The position numbers were made by a program, and so were the translations under genes. Positions 7,436 to 14,300 of a stretch of 14,336 nucleotides of DNA are shown here, in pieces. The stretch is taken from positions 1-14,336 of the forward strand of contig JBGVMW010000081.1 of assembly GCA_045125095.1 (NCBI GenBank), given 5' to 3'. The notes under the pieces were generated by a model. That model made no database searches. It was not told the origin of the DNA and saw only the letters and a list, made by a program, of their open reading frames with translations. Position 1 is the stretch's first letter, and each line of letters opens with the position of its first letter. The stretch is from JBGVMW01 sp045125095 (lineage in GTDB: Bacteria > Bacillota > Clostridia > Lachnospirales > Lachnospiraceae).

Positions 7436-9175
7436 TTATTGTTGAGCTTTTTCTTCTATAACTATAGCAGAGAAAGGTTTAACTAATGCTCCAGAGCATC
7501 TTGTTTCAATTAAGTATTTTTGAGCATTGTAATCTATATCGAAGTCTTCGAACATAGCAACTGCTCCACCTTTATCTGCACCAACATTGTAGTCTTTTAA
7601 GTTAACTACGATTGCTAATACATTTTTGTCTTTAGCTAAGTTCTTAGCACCTTCCATAACTGGCACTGTAACTATATTCTTAACTCTTAAAGCTCTAGCT
7701 AAAGCTTGTTCTGATTCGTATATTATTCTTCCGTTTTTGTCTTCTAATAATAACATTTCAACTAACATATCTTCAGCTAAGAACATAGTTGGTTCTCCAG
7801 AACCTTTGTAATCTTTTCTAGCTCTTAATACTGATTTTATGAATCCTTTAGCCTTTTCTTCTCCTTCAGCTACTTCTAATTGTTTGTGTATGGCGAATAA
7901 TGGGTCTTCGTTAGCTATAGATCTGATGTGTTGTTGTTGGATTTTATTATCATCGTCAGCTAATCTTCCATCCCCTATTAATATAGCTCTAGCTATTTCT
8001 TCTTCTAACATCATTCTCATTTCTTGTTTAATCCAAGCAACTACGTCGAAGCTAGTTATATCTATAACGTCATCTCTGTGTAATTTTTGCTTTTTGTATA
8101 TAGTTTGAGGGTCAGTTGTTCTCTTTAATAGTGAGAATACTTCTTCTTTCTTTAAGTCACCTTTCATGTAACCTAATGCTCTAGCTTCGTCTTCTCTTAT
8201 ATCAGCAAACATAGATTTTATTCTAGAGAATGGTGTATGGTGTACTCCAGCCATTACTTGAGCAACCCATCCTGTGTCTCTCTTGATGAATTCTGGTACG
8301 TTGTTCATGTTTCTATATTCAGGGAATAACATAGATATACCTTCACCGTCAGTGTTAGGTTTTATACCATAGTTATCATATATAGCATCCCCATGTTCAT
8401 CAGCATGTTGTAATACTGCTTCTTTTAAAGACCCTATTCTTTTAGCGTCTCTTAATATGTTTTCCATATCAGCATGTGATAATACGTTTTGGTTATTTTG
8501 GTTATCATTCTCAAATACATTATGTTTCATTTCTTCTTCTCCTCCATTATCAATATTTGAATGTTGTGCTGCATTTTCTTCTAAAGCTTGCCCTATAAGA
8601 GCATACATAACGTTCTTTTGTTCTTCAGTCATAGAGTCAACAACATCTTGGACTGTTTTTTCTTTATTGTTGTCTTCCACTTTCTTATCCTCCTCTTTCT
8701 TATCATTTTGAATTTCTTCATCGGCATGATAAAGCTCGATGTCTTCTCCAGTGTATATAACACCTTCTTCGTCTGAAGTTTCACCGTGTCTAAGAATAGA
8801 GTCTATGAAAGCTCCAGGATTTGCTCCTGCTAGAACTAAACTAACTTCTCTTATGACACCATGTTCCACATTTCCGCCTTTTTGTTTTAGTTGATTTGCA
8901 TATATAGATAGAGCTGTAACGTCACCATGCTCAACTAGCATCTTAGCATTTTTACCAGCTTCTGTATCGTTGAATGCGCAGTATGCATAAACGCCGTTAT
9001 CTCTATTTTCTAATAACGCGTGACCTAAAACATTAAGTGGATCGTTGTGTTGATGATTCCAAACTAAAGGTACTGTCTGTCCATCGTTGTGTTTGAAAGC
9101 ATCTTTCATGATAGTTCTTCCGTCTGAGCATCTTAAGTTATTCTTAGTTGCCCATCCGCTGAAATCATACTTCAT
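7436..9175 (-). CDS. Prohead protease fused to HK97-fold major capsid protein
   Basis: A 579-residue polyprotein. Residues about 1-130 are a herpesvirus/HK97-type prohead protease. VPLVWNHQHNDPLNVLGHA (35-53) carries the likely catalytic His41, and VTALSIYANQ (86-95) carries the likely nucleophile Ser90. Residues about 134-215 are acidic and low in complexity (IQNDKKEEDKKVEDNN and similar), like a scaffold or delta domain. From about 235 to the end is the HK97-fold shell protein, including FDVVAWIKQEMRMMLEEEIARAIL-type E-loop and spine-helix sequence and the late VNLKDYNVGADKGG segment. In HK97 the protease and capsid are separate genes; here they are one. The 9175 start has GGAGG upstream and overlaps the portal stop by 11 bases. 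A good internal site before Met216 (8530) could also make free capsid protein. Confidence 0.92.
   Translation of the reverse strand: MKYDFSGWATKNNLRCSDGRTIMKDAFKHNDGQTVPLVWNHQHNDPLNVLGHALLENRDNGVYAYCAFNDTEAGKNAKMLVEHGDVTALSIYANQLKQKGGNVEHGVIREVSLVLAGANPGAFIDSILRHGETSDEEGVIYTGEDIELYHADEEIQNDKKEEDKKVEDNNKEKTVQDVVDSMTEEQKNVMYALIGQALEENAAQHSNIDNGGEEEMKHNVFENDNQNNQNVLSHADMENILRDAKRIGSLKEAVLQHADEHGDAIYDNYGIKPNTDGEGISMLFPEYRNMNNVPEFIKRDTGWVAQVMAGVHHTPFSRIKSMFADIREDEARALGYMKGDLKKEEVFSLLKRTTDPQTIYKKQKLHRDDVIDITSFDVVAWIKQEMRMMLEEEIARAILIGDGRLADDDNKIQQQHIRSIANEDPLFAIHKQLEVAEGEEKAKGFIKSVLRARKDYKGSGEPTMFLAEDMLVEMLLLEDKNGRIIYESEQALARALRVKNIVTVPVMEGAKNLAKDKNVLAIVVNLKDYNVGADKGGAVAMFEDFDIDYNAQKYLIETRCSGALVKPFSAIVIEEKAQQ
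8528..8545 (-). promoter_or_regulatory. Likely internal ribosome binding site and start for free capsid protein
   Basis: Within the protease-capsid gene, GGAGGAG (8545 down to 8539) lies 8 bases before the ATG at 8530-8528, which is in frame and begins MKHNVFEND (Met216). Spacing and strength equal those of true starts nearby. It falls exactly at the border of the scaffold-like and capsid parts and would give a 364-residue protein. The Gly-Gly-Glu-Glu codons make such a site easy to form by chance, so this is inference. Confidence 0.45.
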
Positions 9176-10406
9176 CCTTCTCGCTTACCTCCTTCTCTAC
9201 TATTTTAGGTTTCTGTTCAACCTCTTCGTTAGATTTGTTTAAGTTCTTATTACGTAACTCGTCTGCTTCTGGATCATCGGAAGGTTTGATACCAACTATT
9301 TGTCTTATTTCGTTCGAAGATAGGATTTCGTTACGTGTGAATTTATCCGCTATGTCCGCCATTTCATTTACAGGTACAAGCTTGAATGGATCCCTGAAGA
9401 ATTTAATAGCTTGTCTTTGTGCTCTAGCAGTCTTCGTTAAGAACTTACGATTCATCTCATCCACTATAGCAGCTATTATAGGTTCTATAGTACGATTGTA
9501 GTAATTCAACATAGTTTTATCGTCAGCGCTTCCATCTAATATAGCTTGCGTTAAACCTAATTGACTGTATAACATACCAGTCAAATATTCGATTTGTTTC
9601 ATTAGGTTGTTTTCGGCAGGTCTGTTTAACTGAGTTATCCTTTCTGTACCATCAGTATAAGCTATACCGTATTTTGAACCGGCAAGCTGCATCTCTATGT
9701 CTTTTCTTCTGTCTTCTGCTTGTTTACGTCTAGCTTCACTCTTTATAACGTAAGGTAATTGTATTATTAAATCTAGTTTACCTGCTCCAGACTGTTCGTC
9801 TATTACATCTAATAAATTTAACTTACGCACAAGACGTTGCATAGTTGAGTTGTGCTCGTTAATGACCGCATATAAAGGATTTTCGATAATAGCCACTGTA
9901 GACTTAGGAAGAGTCACCTCTTCATGGATACCTTTTTGGTCATTGTATAATCTAACTCTAACGTGTGCCGGATACCATTCTATGATTTTGCCAACCCTCA
10001 TGGTATTTATTTCATAAGAACCAGATATCATCGGATTAATAGTTGTGTCTACCGGCACTATAGCAACACATCCTTCATCCAACATGGACATTACCACATC
10101 TTGTAAGAATGCTCTACCTGTTTGGTCGATGTTCGCTTCGACGTTCAAGCAGTTTTGTAATCCGGAGTTTATCTCTTCAGTGTATCTTCCGTTTTCATCA
10201 AGTCTCACATGTTTTATGGATATGGAAGCTACATCTAAAGCTAAACGGTTATATACAGATGTTACTATTGATCTTTCATTACCTCTTGTGAAACGAACTC
10301 TGTCTGGTTTATTATAACTAAAATAACCCATATCCTGATACGGACGTCTTCTATCATTATCCAAGAAAGCATTCCAAGCATGTTGTAATCTATCTGTTAT
10401 TCCCAT
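9165..10406 (-). CDS. HK97-family portal protein
   Basis: A 413-residue portal, the dodecameric ring at the capsid vertex through which DNA is packaged and the tail attached. N-terminal residues GNERSIVTSVYNRLALDVASISIKHVRL (about 42-69) match the start of HK97-type portals. The central region (VVMSMLDEGCVAIVPVD, about 104-120) and the helical stem region with YLTGMLYSQLGLTQAILDGSADDKTMLNYYNRTIEPI (about 274-310) are also typical; the LGLTxAILDG element precedes the long stem helix. The C-terminal 30 residues are charged (KSNEEVEQKPKIVEKEVSEKDEV), as often seen. The 10406 start has AAAAGGAGG upstream and the shared ATTCAAAATGG context. It follows TerL by 19 bases and overlaps the capsid gene by 11, the standard terminase-portal-protease order. 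Confidence 0.93.
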   Translation of the reverse strand: MGITDRLQHAWNAFLDNDRRRPYQDMGYFSYNKPDRVRFTRGNERSIVTSVYNRLALDVASISIKHVRLDENGRYTEEINSGLQNCLNVEANIDQTGRAFLQDVVMSMLDEGCVAIVPVDTTINPMISGSYEINTMRVGKIIEWYPAHVRVRLYNDQKGIHEEVTLPKSTVAIIENPLYAVINEHNSTMQRLVRKLNLLDVIDEQSGAGKLDLIIQLPYVIKSEARRKQAEDRRKDIEMQLAGSKYGIAYTDGTERITQLNRPAENNLMKQIEYLTGMLYSQLGLTQAILDGSADDKTMLNYYNRTIEPIIAAIVDEMNRKFLTKTARAQRQAIKFFRDPFKLVPVNEMADIADKFTRNEILSSNEIRQIVGIKPSDDPEADELRNKNLNKSNEEVEQKPKIVEKEVSEKDEV

Positions 10407-10425
10407 TTTGAATTTTCACCTCCTT

Positions 10426-12171
10426 TTATTCGAAAGCGTCTTTGTTTAATTTATACGCTACGTAACCATCCATCATAGCGGCTACGGCGTCTATCTTTTG
10501 ATCGTAACGTTTCTTTAGTAATTTTCTATTACCATTGGTATCCTCTAGAGTTATACAGTTACCCATAGTAAATGTCATTAGTTCTTCATCAAATATCAGC
10601 ATACGTTCCTCGGCTAGTTTCTTAAGTTCCCCTAACGGTACAGATTCAGTCTTGGCACCTTGTATTACTTTCTCAATACCAAAAGGTCCGTTTTCTCTTT
10701 CCCAACGTTCAACAAATGCTCTGGCGTTGTAAGGGTCAAACCCAAAGCAACGAACATCGTATTCTCTTTCGATTATGTGAGCGTCCAAGTCATCGTAGAC
10801 TTGCTCCATGTCTAATACAGTCCCTTCCATTACTATTAGACTTCCCTCTCGCATGAACTCATCATACTTCAGACGCATAGCCCCTGGAAGTTTACGTAAT
10901 GTTTTATCCGTAATGTAGTTTCGAGTCTTAATACCGAACGAACCATCTCTTAGTGGGAATAAGAATGTGAATGCACAGAAGTCATCCCCTTGTGATAAGT
11001 CGGCTCCGAGCGCACAAGGCATTCCCCAGAAGTCTCTTCGTCTGTGAGGAAGAGTTTCTTCATAAGTAAAGAAGTAAGTGTAACCTTCCATTGGTATTCC
11101 GAAACGTTTAGCCAGAATATCATTACGCACTGCTGGGTTTTTCTCGGCTCTTTCTACATCTAGTTGGTAAGTCTCATATGTTACTGTTTTTCCTATGTTT
11201 GGATTCGCTTTCATCCACGTATTAGGGTCTCCGACTTCTTCAACTTCATCTAGTCTGTAATACCATATGGAAACGTGAGGGTTGATGTAATCTCCTTTAA
11301 GGATGTCCATTAACTCCATTTTGATTGTATCGCCGCTTCCATTCCTTACAGTCCCTTCAGAACTCATTGCTACTATTAAATAGTCGTCTAGTTTAGAAGC
11401 CCCTTGCTCTATGGCACCTATAACGTCTTCTCTTATGTCTCCTGATAACCATTCATCGACTGTTGCTACCTTACATCTTAATCCTTGTAGTTTATTAATG
11501 TTCATCGGTCTTATCTCTAGTAATGAACCAGTAAGAAAGTTCTCTATACCTTTCTTAGTTGATGCTAGTTTTGTCCTATTGGCTTTAGAACCAGTTGTAT
11601 TTTGTATAGAACCCTCAGTTAAGAACTTAAAAAGAGGTCCTTTTGCTCTGGTGATAGCAGTTCTTGCTGGCGATAGTATTTCTTCTGCTTGTTTCATTGT
11701 TGGTGCTGTCGTTATCTGATGTGTGGTACTTACGTCTACGTTCAAGTAATAATTCTGGATTAAAGAACCGTACATGGACTTAGCCGCACCCCTAGCCACT
11801 ATCAGGTATTGCTTGTTAATCAGTCTCTTTTTTATCGTTTTAGTTACGTATTTACCACCATGCCCATCTGGCGAAGGTTCAAATACACTTCTTTCGACGA
11901 AATAATACCATCCAAATACTTGTTCGGCCCATAGCTTGAATGAGTCCAATAAGTGAAGGTCTCCACCATCGGTTAAAGTTAATTCTTGCTCACAAAAATC
12001 AATGAAACCGTTTATAGCTTGGTCGTCGTAATATATTCCAGGATTCGCAATCAGGTCATCGATTCTGTTCATCTCCATGGAAATCTCTTTACATACTGGT
12101 ATCTCGCCTCTTATTACAGCATCTCTGAATTTACCGTAGTAAATCGGAGTGGCAGTATTCGATAACGCCAT
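10426..12171 (-). CDS. terL: Terminase large subunit (ATPase and nuclease)
   Basis: A 581-residue packaging motor. The ATPase half shows a Walker A-type loop IVARGAAKS (124-132, Lys131), a Walker B VATVDEW (235-241, Asp239-Glu240) and a motif III-like MSSEGT (269-274). The nuclease half shows the three acidic positions expected of the RNase H-like fold: Asp391 in LGADLSQGDD, Asp479 in FGFDPYNARAF and Asp561 in DQKIDAVAAMMDGY. Length fits Terminase_1 family members. The P-loop lacks the usual Gly before Lys (AAKS rather than GKS), a variant I have seen in clostridial phage terminases. It pumps DNA through the portal encoded next and cuts it with TerS and probably the HNH protein. The start at 12171 has AAAGGAG and the ATTCAAAATGG context. 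Confidence 0.95.
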   Translation of the reverse strand: MALSNTATPIYYGKFRDAVIRGEIPVCKEISMEMNRIDDLIANPGIYYDDQAINGFIDFCEQELTLTDGGDLHLLDSFKLWAEQVFGWYYFVERSVFEPSPDGHGGKYVTKTIKKRLINKQYLIVARGAAKSMYGSLIQNYYLNVDVSTTHQITTAPTMKQAEEILSPARTAITRAKGPLFKFLTEGSIQNTTGSKANRTKLASTKKGIENFLTGSLLEIRPMNINKLQGLRCKVATVDEWLSGDIREDVIGAIEQGASKLDDYLIVAMSSEGTVRNGSGDTIKMELMDILKGDYINPHVSIWYYRLDEVEEVGDPNTWMKANPNIGKTVTYETYQLDVERAEKNPAVRNDILAKRFGIPMEGYTYFFTYEETLPHRRRDFWGMPCALGADLSQGDDFCAFTFLFPLRDGSFGIKTRNYITDKTLRKLPGAMRLKYDEFMREGSLIVMEGTVLDMEQVYDDLDAHIIEREYDVRCFGFDPYNARAFVERWERENGPFGIEKVIQGAKTESVPLGELKKLAEERMLIFDEELMTFTMGNCITLEDTNGNRKLLKKRYDQKIDAVAAMMDGYVAYKLNKDAFE

Positions 12172-12200
12172 TTTGAATTCTCCTTTCGTATATTAAGTTG

Positions 12201-13022
12201 TTATTTCTTACTTTTCTTTAGTGCTTCGTCTATACTCTTTTTAGCATAGTTTTTAAGGTATTCTTTAGCTAGTTCTTTTCCAACGTTTAAAAGTATATCA
12301 CTTACCATTTTTTTACCTATACTTTTATCCTGAGCAGTTAATTGTATATATTGTCTCTCCATGTTAAGACGATTTAATCTATCTCTAAGTTCTTTATCAC
12401 TCATTGCTTTAACGGACTTGGCGTCATGCGATTTACTATAATCTTCATGTACTGGACCGTCATACTGTTGTCTTTTTCTACCAAGAGGAGTAAGCGAACC
12501 ATCCTTATTCTGGAATCTTCTAACACCCCACTTTTGTCCTTTGATGCCGTGGTGGTATAGTTCATCTAAGGTAAATAAATCAGCATGAGCCAGACCTTCT
12601 TTTTTACGTTCTTCATCTAAGATTTTAAACCACTCTTCATCATACTCTTTATAGTATTTATCAAGGTCCTCCATAGAACTTAAGTCGTATTTAGCTTGTA
12701 GCTTTTTATCAACTTCTTTCATTCTATCTTCTGTTCTTTTTTGTGCAGCAGTATCTTTTTCGAGTCTCTCATTAAATTTTCTTTCGTTTTCTGCGTCTTC
12801 AGCTTCTCTTTCTTTTTTGGTTTTTCTTACGTATTTCACGCCTCTACGTGCAGCGGTTTCTTGTTCAAGACGTTCTCTTTCTTCGTCATACTCGTCATCG
12901 TTATAGCGTTTTTTACCTTTAGCGGTTAAACTGCCATCTTTATTCTGGAATCTTCTAACACCCCACTTTTGACCTTTGATGCCGTGGTGCACTAATTCAT
13001 CAATCCTGTATTGTTTACTCAC
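12201..13022 (-). CDS. Uncharacterised phage protein with duplicated HHGIKGQKWGVRR module
   Basis: The chosen start is the GTG at 13022, with GGAGG 8 bases upstream. The GTG at 13031 lies inside that ribosome site and is unlikely. The 273-residue protein has two identical 22-residue modules (residues 12-33 and 157-178) beginning HHGIKGQKWGVRRFQ and continuing NKDGSLT. Each is followed by a basic stretch (GKKRY or GRKRQ) and preceded by DELV or DELY. Between them lies a highly charged, probably coiled-coil segment (about 40-145). The C-terminal part (MSDKELRDRLNRLNMERQYI, about 207-226, then GKKMVSDILLNVG) is like the region that usually follows such modules. The module recurs in Firmicutes phage structural genes, but I know of no established function. 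Its place between connector and TerL suggests a virion, maturation or packaging role. It overlaps the connector gene by 8 bases. Confidence 0.7.
   Translation of the reverse strand: MSKQYRIDELVHHGIKGQKWGVRRFQNKDGSLTAKGKKRYNDDEYDEERERLEQETAARRGVKYVRKTKKEREAEDAENERKFNERLEKDTAAQKRTEDRMKEVDKKLQAKYDLSSMEDLDKYYKEYDEEWFKILDEERKKEGLAHADLFTLDELYHHGIKGQKWGVRRFQNKDGSLTPLGRKRQQYDGPVHEDYSKSHDAKSVKAMSDKELRDRLNRLNMERQYIQLTAQDKSIGKKMVSDILLNVGKELAKEYLKNYAKKSIDEALKKSKK
12499..12554 (-). repeat. Direct repeat copy 2 (second HHGIKGQKWG module)
   Basis: This 56-base stretch matches 12934-12989 at 54 of 56 positions, exactly 435 bases (145 codons) away and in the same frame. It encodes the second HHGIKGQKWGVRRFQ module. 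The near identity extends to synonymous positions, whereas flanking sequence diverges quickly. Confidence 0.9.
12934..12989 (-). repeat. Direct repeat copy 1 (first HHGIKGQKWG module)
   Basis: Partner of 12499-12554 (54 of 56 bases identical; the two differences leave the residues unchanged). It encodes the N-terminal HHGIKGQKWGVRRFQ module directly after the start of the protein. See the other copy for comparison. Confidence 0.9.
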
Positions 13023-13368
13023 TTTCGTCACCTCCTTTCGAAGAATCTCCTTCTAGGTAAAGGCGCCATTCAAGTTCTGAAATCATTCGATTTATGCTAT
13101 CAACCAATATACCGCTTCCCGGTGGGTCGAATAATAATCTCACTCTAAGGTAAATATAACTTTTAACCATAGAGATCTGTTCCTTATCGATATAATCATC
13201 CCATAACTCAGTCCCGTCGTAAATTAAGAAACCTTCGGGTGGTCCGATGTTAAGTTGATTAAGGATAACCAAAACAGTATTTATATGAATTATTAGGTCT
13301 TCGTCGAATGCTCTATACTCCGGTTGAATTCCTAATAATTTCTTGATTGAATCCAATATACTATCCAT
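13015..13368 (-). CDS. gp6-like head-tail connector protein
   Basis: A 117-residue, mainly helical acidic protein. It begins MDSILDSIKKLLGIQPEYRAFDEDLIIHINTVLVILNQL-like helices, then FLIYDGTELWDDYI (about 47-60), a helix SMVKSYIYLRVRLLFDPPGSG (about 66-86) and an ending ISELEWRLYLEGD. The FDEDL..HIN..L..L.QL start, VKxYIYLRVRLLFDPP core and SExEWRL end are characteristic of gp6/YqbG-type connectors that form a ring under the portal. Such a gene normally follows the capsid gene; here it precedes TerL. The start at 13368 has GGAGGAGGTGATTCAAAATGG. That site is formed by the last codons of the HNH gene (TGG AGG AGG TGA). The family is fairly certain. Confidence 0.82.
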   Translation of the reverse strand: MDSILDSIKKLLGIQPEYRAFDEDLIIHINTVLVILNQLNIGPPEGFLIYDGTELWDDYIDKEQISMVKSYIYLRVRLLFDPPGSGILVDSINRMISELEWRLYLEGDSSKGGDESE

Positions 13369-13374
13369 TTTGAA

Positions 13375-13791
13375 TCACCTCCTCCATGGACAGGTATCGT
13401 CTTTAGAACGTTCGACCATCTCGCCGAACAACATTGTATCATCTCCATAGTGTATTGCCGAGTGTGTTTTCTTGCTAGTGCAAATCAAGTATTCAGGATT
13501 AAGCAGAAAGTCGGATTGGTGTATTAGGTCATCTTTAGTTATGGGATTCATATGGTGTATTATTATCCTACTGTCCATTTCTCTACCTGGGATACCAAGA
13601 TCACAGGCGTTATCTCTAACTATTATCTGACTTCTTAATGATTTCCACTCTTGCGAATGGTAAAATTGTTGATTCAAGTATCTTTCAAAGCCGAAAGTCT
13701 CCTCTCCTACTTTCGCTACTAACTTTAGATACTTATATCTCTCTTCGAAAGTTGCTAATTTCATTAGTTCAGTGTATGTTCTAATAATCAT
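13375..13791 (-). CDS. HNH endonuclease, packaging-associated
   Basis: A 138-residue HNH nuclease. IIIHHMNPI (His79-His80) gives the first HNH histidine pair, NPEYLICTSKKTHSAIHYG (98-116) the Asn98 and the last histidines (His110, His114). The CxxC zinc pair usual in many HNH proteins is missing; only NACDLGIPGR and the Cys104 remain. HNH proteins beside terminases are needed for specific cos cleavage and packaging in HK97-like phages, so a cos mechanism is likely (inference). I place the start at ATG 13791 (IIRTYTELMKL), which overlaps TerS by 11 bases. Alternatives are ATG 13800 and GTG 13818; the GTG has no ribosome site and would overlap TerS by 38 bases. None has a strong site, so coupling to TerS translation is probable. 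Confidence 0.85.
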   Translation of the reverse strand: MIIRTYTELMKLATFEERYKYLKLVAKVGEETFGFERYLNQQFYHSQEWKSLRSQIIVRDNACDLGIPGREMDSRIIIHHMNPITKDDLIHQSDFLLNPEYLICTSKKTHSAIHYGDDTMLFGEMVERSKDDTCPWRR

Positions 13792-14140
13792 CGTCTTCAT
13801 CTTCTTCGTCGTCGCCACTATTTTGTCCGCTGTAGTTCTTCATTGCATTTATAGCATTAGTGTAAAGCTCTTCGATACGCTTAGCTGATTGTAAATTCTC
13901 AGTTTTAGCTTCTATAAGCTCTTTCTGTTTCTCTAATATCTCTCTTTCTATCTTTTCTTTAGTAGAACCAAGTTTCAAGTAGTGTGTAATTACTTGAGAA
14001 GAGGCAGTTCCTTCGATAAGTTGCTTTTCTGCCAGGTCTACAGCTAGAGATATAAGTTGGTTCTCTCTGGCTTCTGGTGAAGTAGCAGGTCTCATTTTCT
14101 TTGGCTGCTCTTTTGGTGCACTTTGTTTTTTCTTAGCCAA
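13781..14140 (-). CDS. Putative terminase small subunit
   Basis: A 119-residue protein in the first position of the packaging block. The basic N-terminus (AKKKQSAPKEQPKKMRP) is followed by SPEARENQLISLAVDLAEKQLIEGTASSQVITHYLKLGSTKEKIE (about 21-65), a coiled-coil-like helix (REILEKQKELIEAKTENLQSAKRIEELY) and an acidic tail (DDEEDEDDDY). The RENQxxxLAxDLAExQLxxGTASSQVITHxLKLG block is one I recognise from clostridial phages at this spot, usually called small terminase or hypothetical. Helical DNA-binding, oligomerising subunits of this type recognise the packaging site and stimulate TerL. The start is a TTG at 14140 with a strong site upstream; the first ATG (14095) has none. The structured region upstream could be its binding site. 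Confidence 0.65.
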   Translation of the reverse strand: MAKKKQSAPKEQPKKMRPATSPEARENQLISLAVDLAEKQLIEGTASSQVITHYLKLGSTKEKIEREILEKQKELIEAKTENLQSAKRIEELYTNAINAMKNYSGQNSGDDEEDEDDDY

Positions 14141-14148
14141 TCTTTATA

Positions 14149-14158
14149 CCTCCTTTTT
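14149..14158 (-). promoter_or_regulatory. Ribosome binding site that fixes the TTG start of the small terminase
   Basis: AAAAAGGAGG ends 8 bases before the TTG at 14140-14138. No ATG or GTG lies in frame nearby with comparable spacing, and the first in-frame ATG at 14095 has no such site. The rare start codon with a perfect ribosome site suggests moderated initiation. Confidence 0.8.
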
Positions 14159-14170
14159 GCCTAAAAATAT

Positions 14171-14298
14171 ACCACTTTACCAGGTGTTTTAGTTGCCTCC
14201 GAGTGACTTTTCAGCGTTGAAAGGAGAGGGAAAAACGCCGAAACCCAAATATCCGGACATCGGGACTCGGAAGCAACTAGAGCACCTAGTAAAAAGGT
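14171..14298. repeat. Long imperfect inverted repeat in the leader
   Basis: Arms 14171-14204 and 14265-14298 match as inverted repeats at 28 of 34 positions; the inner 26 bases (14179-14204 and 14265-14290) match at 22 of 26. All four differences in the inner part are C/T transitions, two of which remain G-U pairs on either strand if transcribed. The arms contain AGGTG and TAGTTGC in common. This could be a terminase recognition dyad or a long RNA stem in the leader of the operon. No open reading frame of note covers it. Confidence 0.75.
14209..14243 (-). repeat. Nested hairpin with pyrimidine-rich loop
   Basis: Inside the long dyad, minus-strand TTTCGGCGTT (14243 down to 14234) can pair with AACGCTGAAA (14218 down to 14209): 10 pairs with one G-U. 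The 15-base loop is all pyrimidine on the minus strand (TTTCCCTCTCCTTTC). There is no T-run after it, so it is not a terminator. Confidence 0.6.
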
Positions 14299-14300
14299 CT

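Noticed and set aside
7626..12929. Plus-strand open frames opposite capsid, portal, terminase and connector-region genes
   Set aside because: Each lies entirely within a recognised minus-strand gene, and the translations show no family resemblance.
13792..13818. Longer HNH start at GTG 13818
   Set aside because: There is no ribosome site before it, it overlaps the small terminase by 38 bases, and the added residues (ATTKKMKT) are just the other frame of that gene's acidic tail.
14161..14200. Sigma-A promoter on the minus strand with TATATT as the -10 box
   Set aside because: The hexamer 17 bases upstream is AACTAA, unlike TTGACA. The TATATT is part of the direct repeat that also occurs at 14301-14313.
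14209..14243. Nested hairpin as an intrinsic terminator
   Set aside because: The minus-strand sequence after the 3' arm is AGTCACTCGG with no T-run, and the genes that follow need transcription through it.
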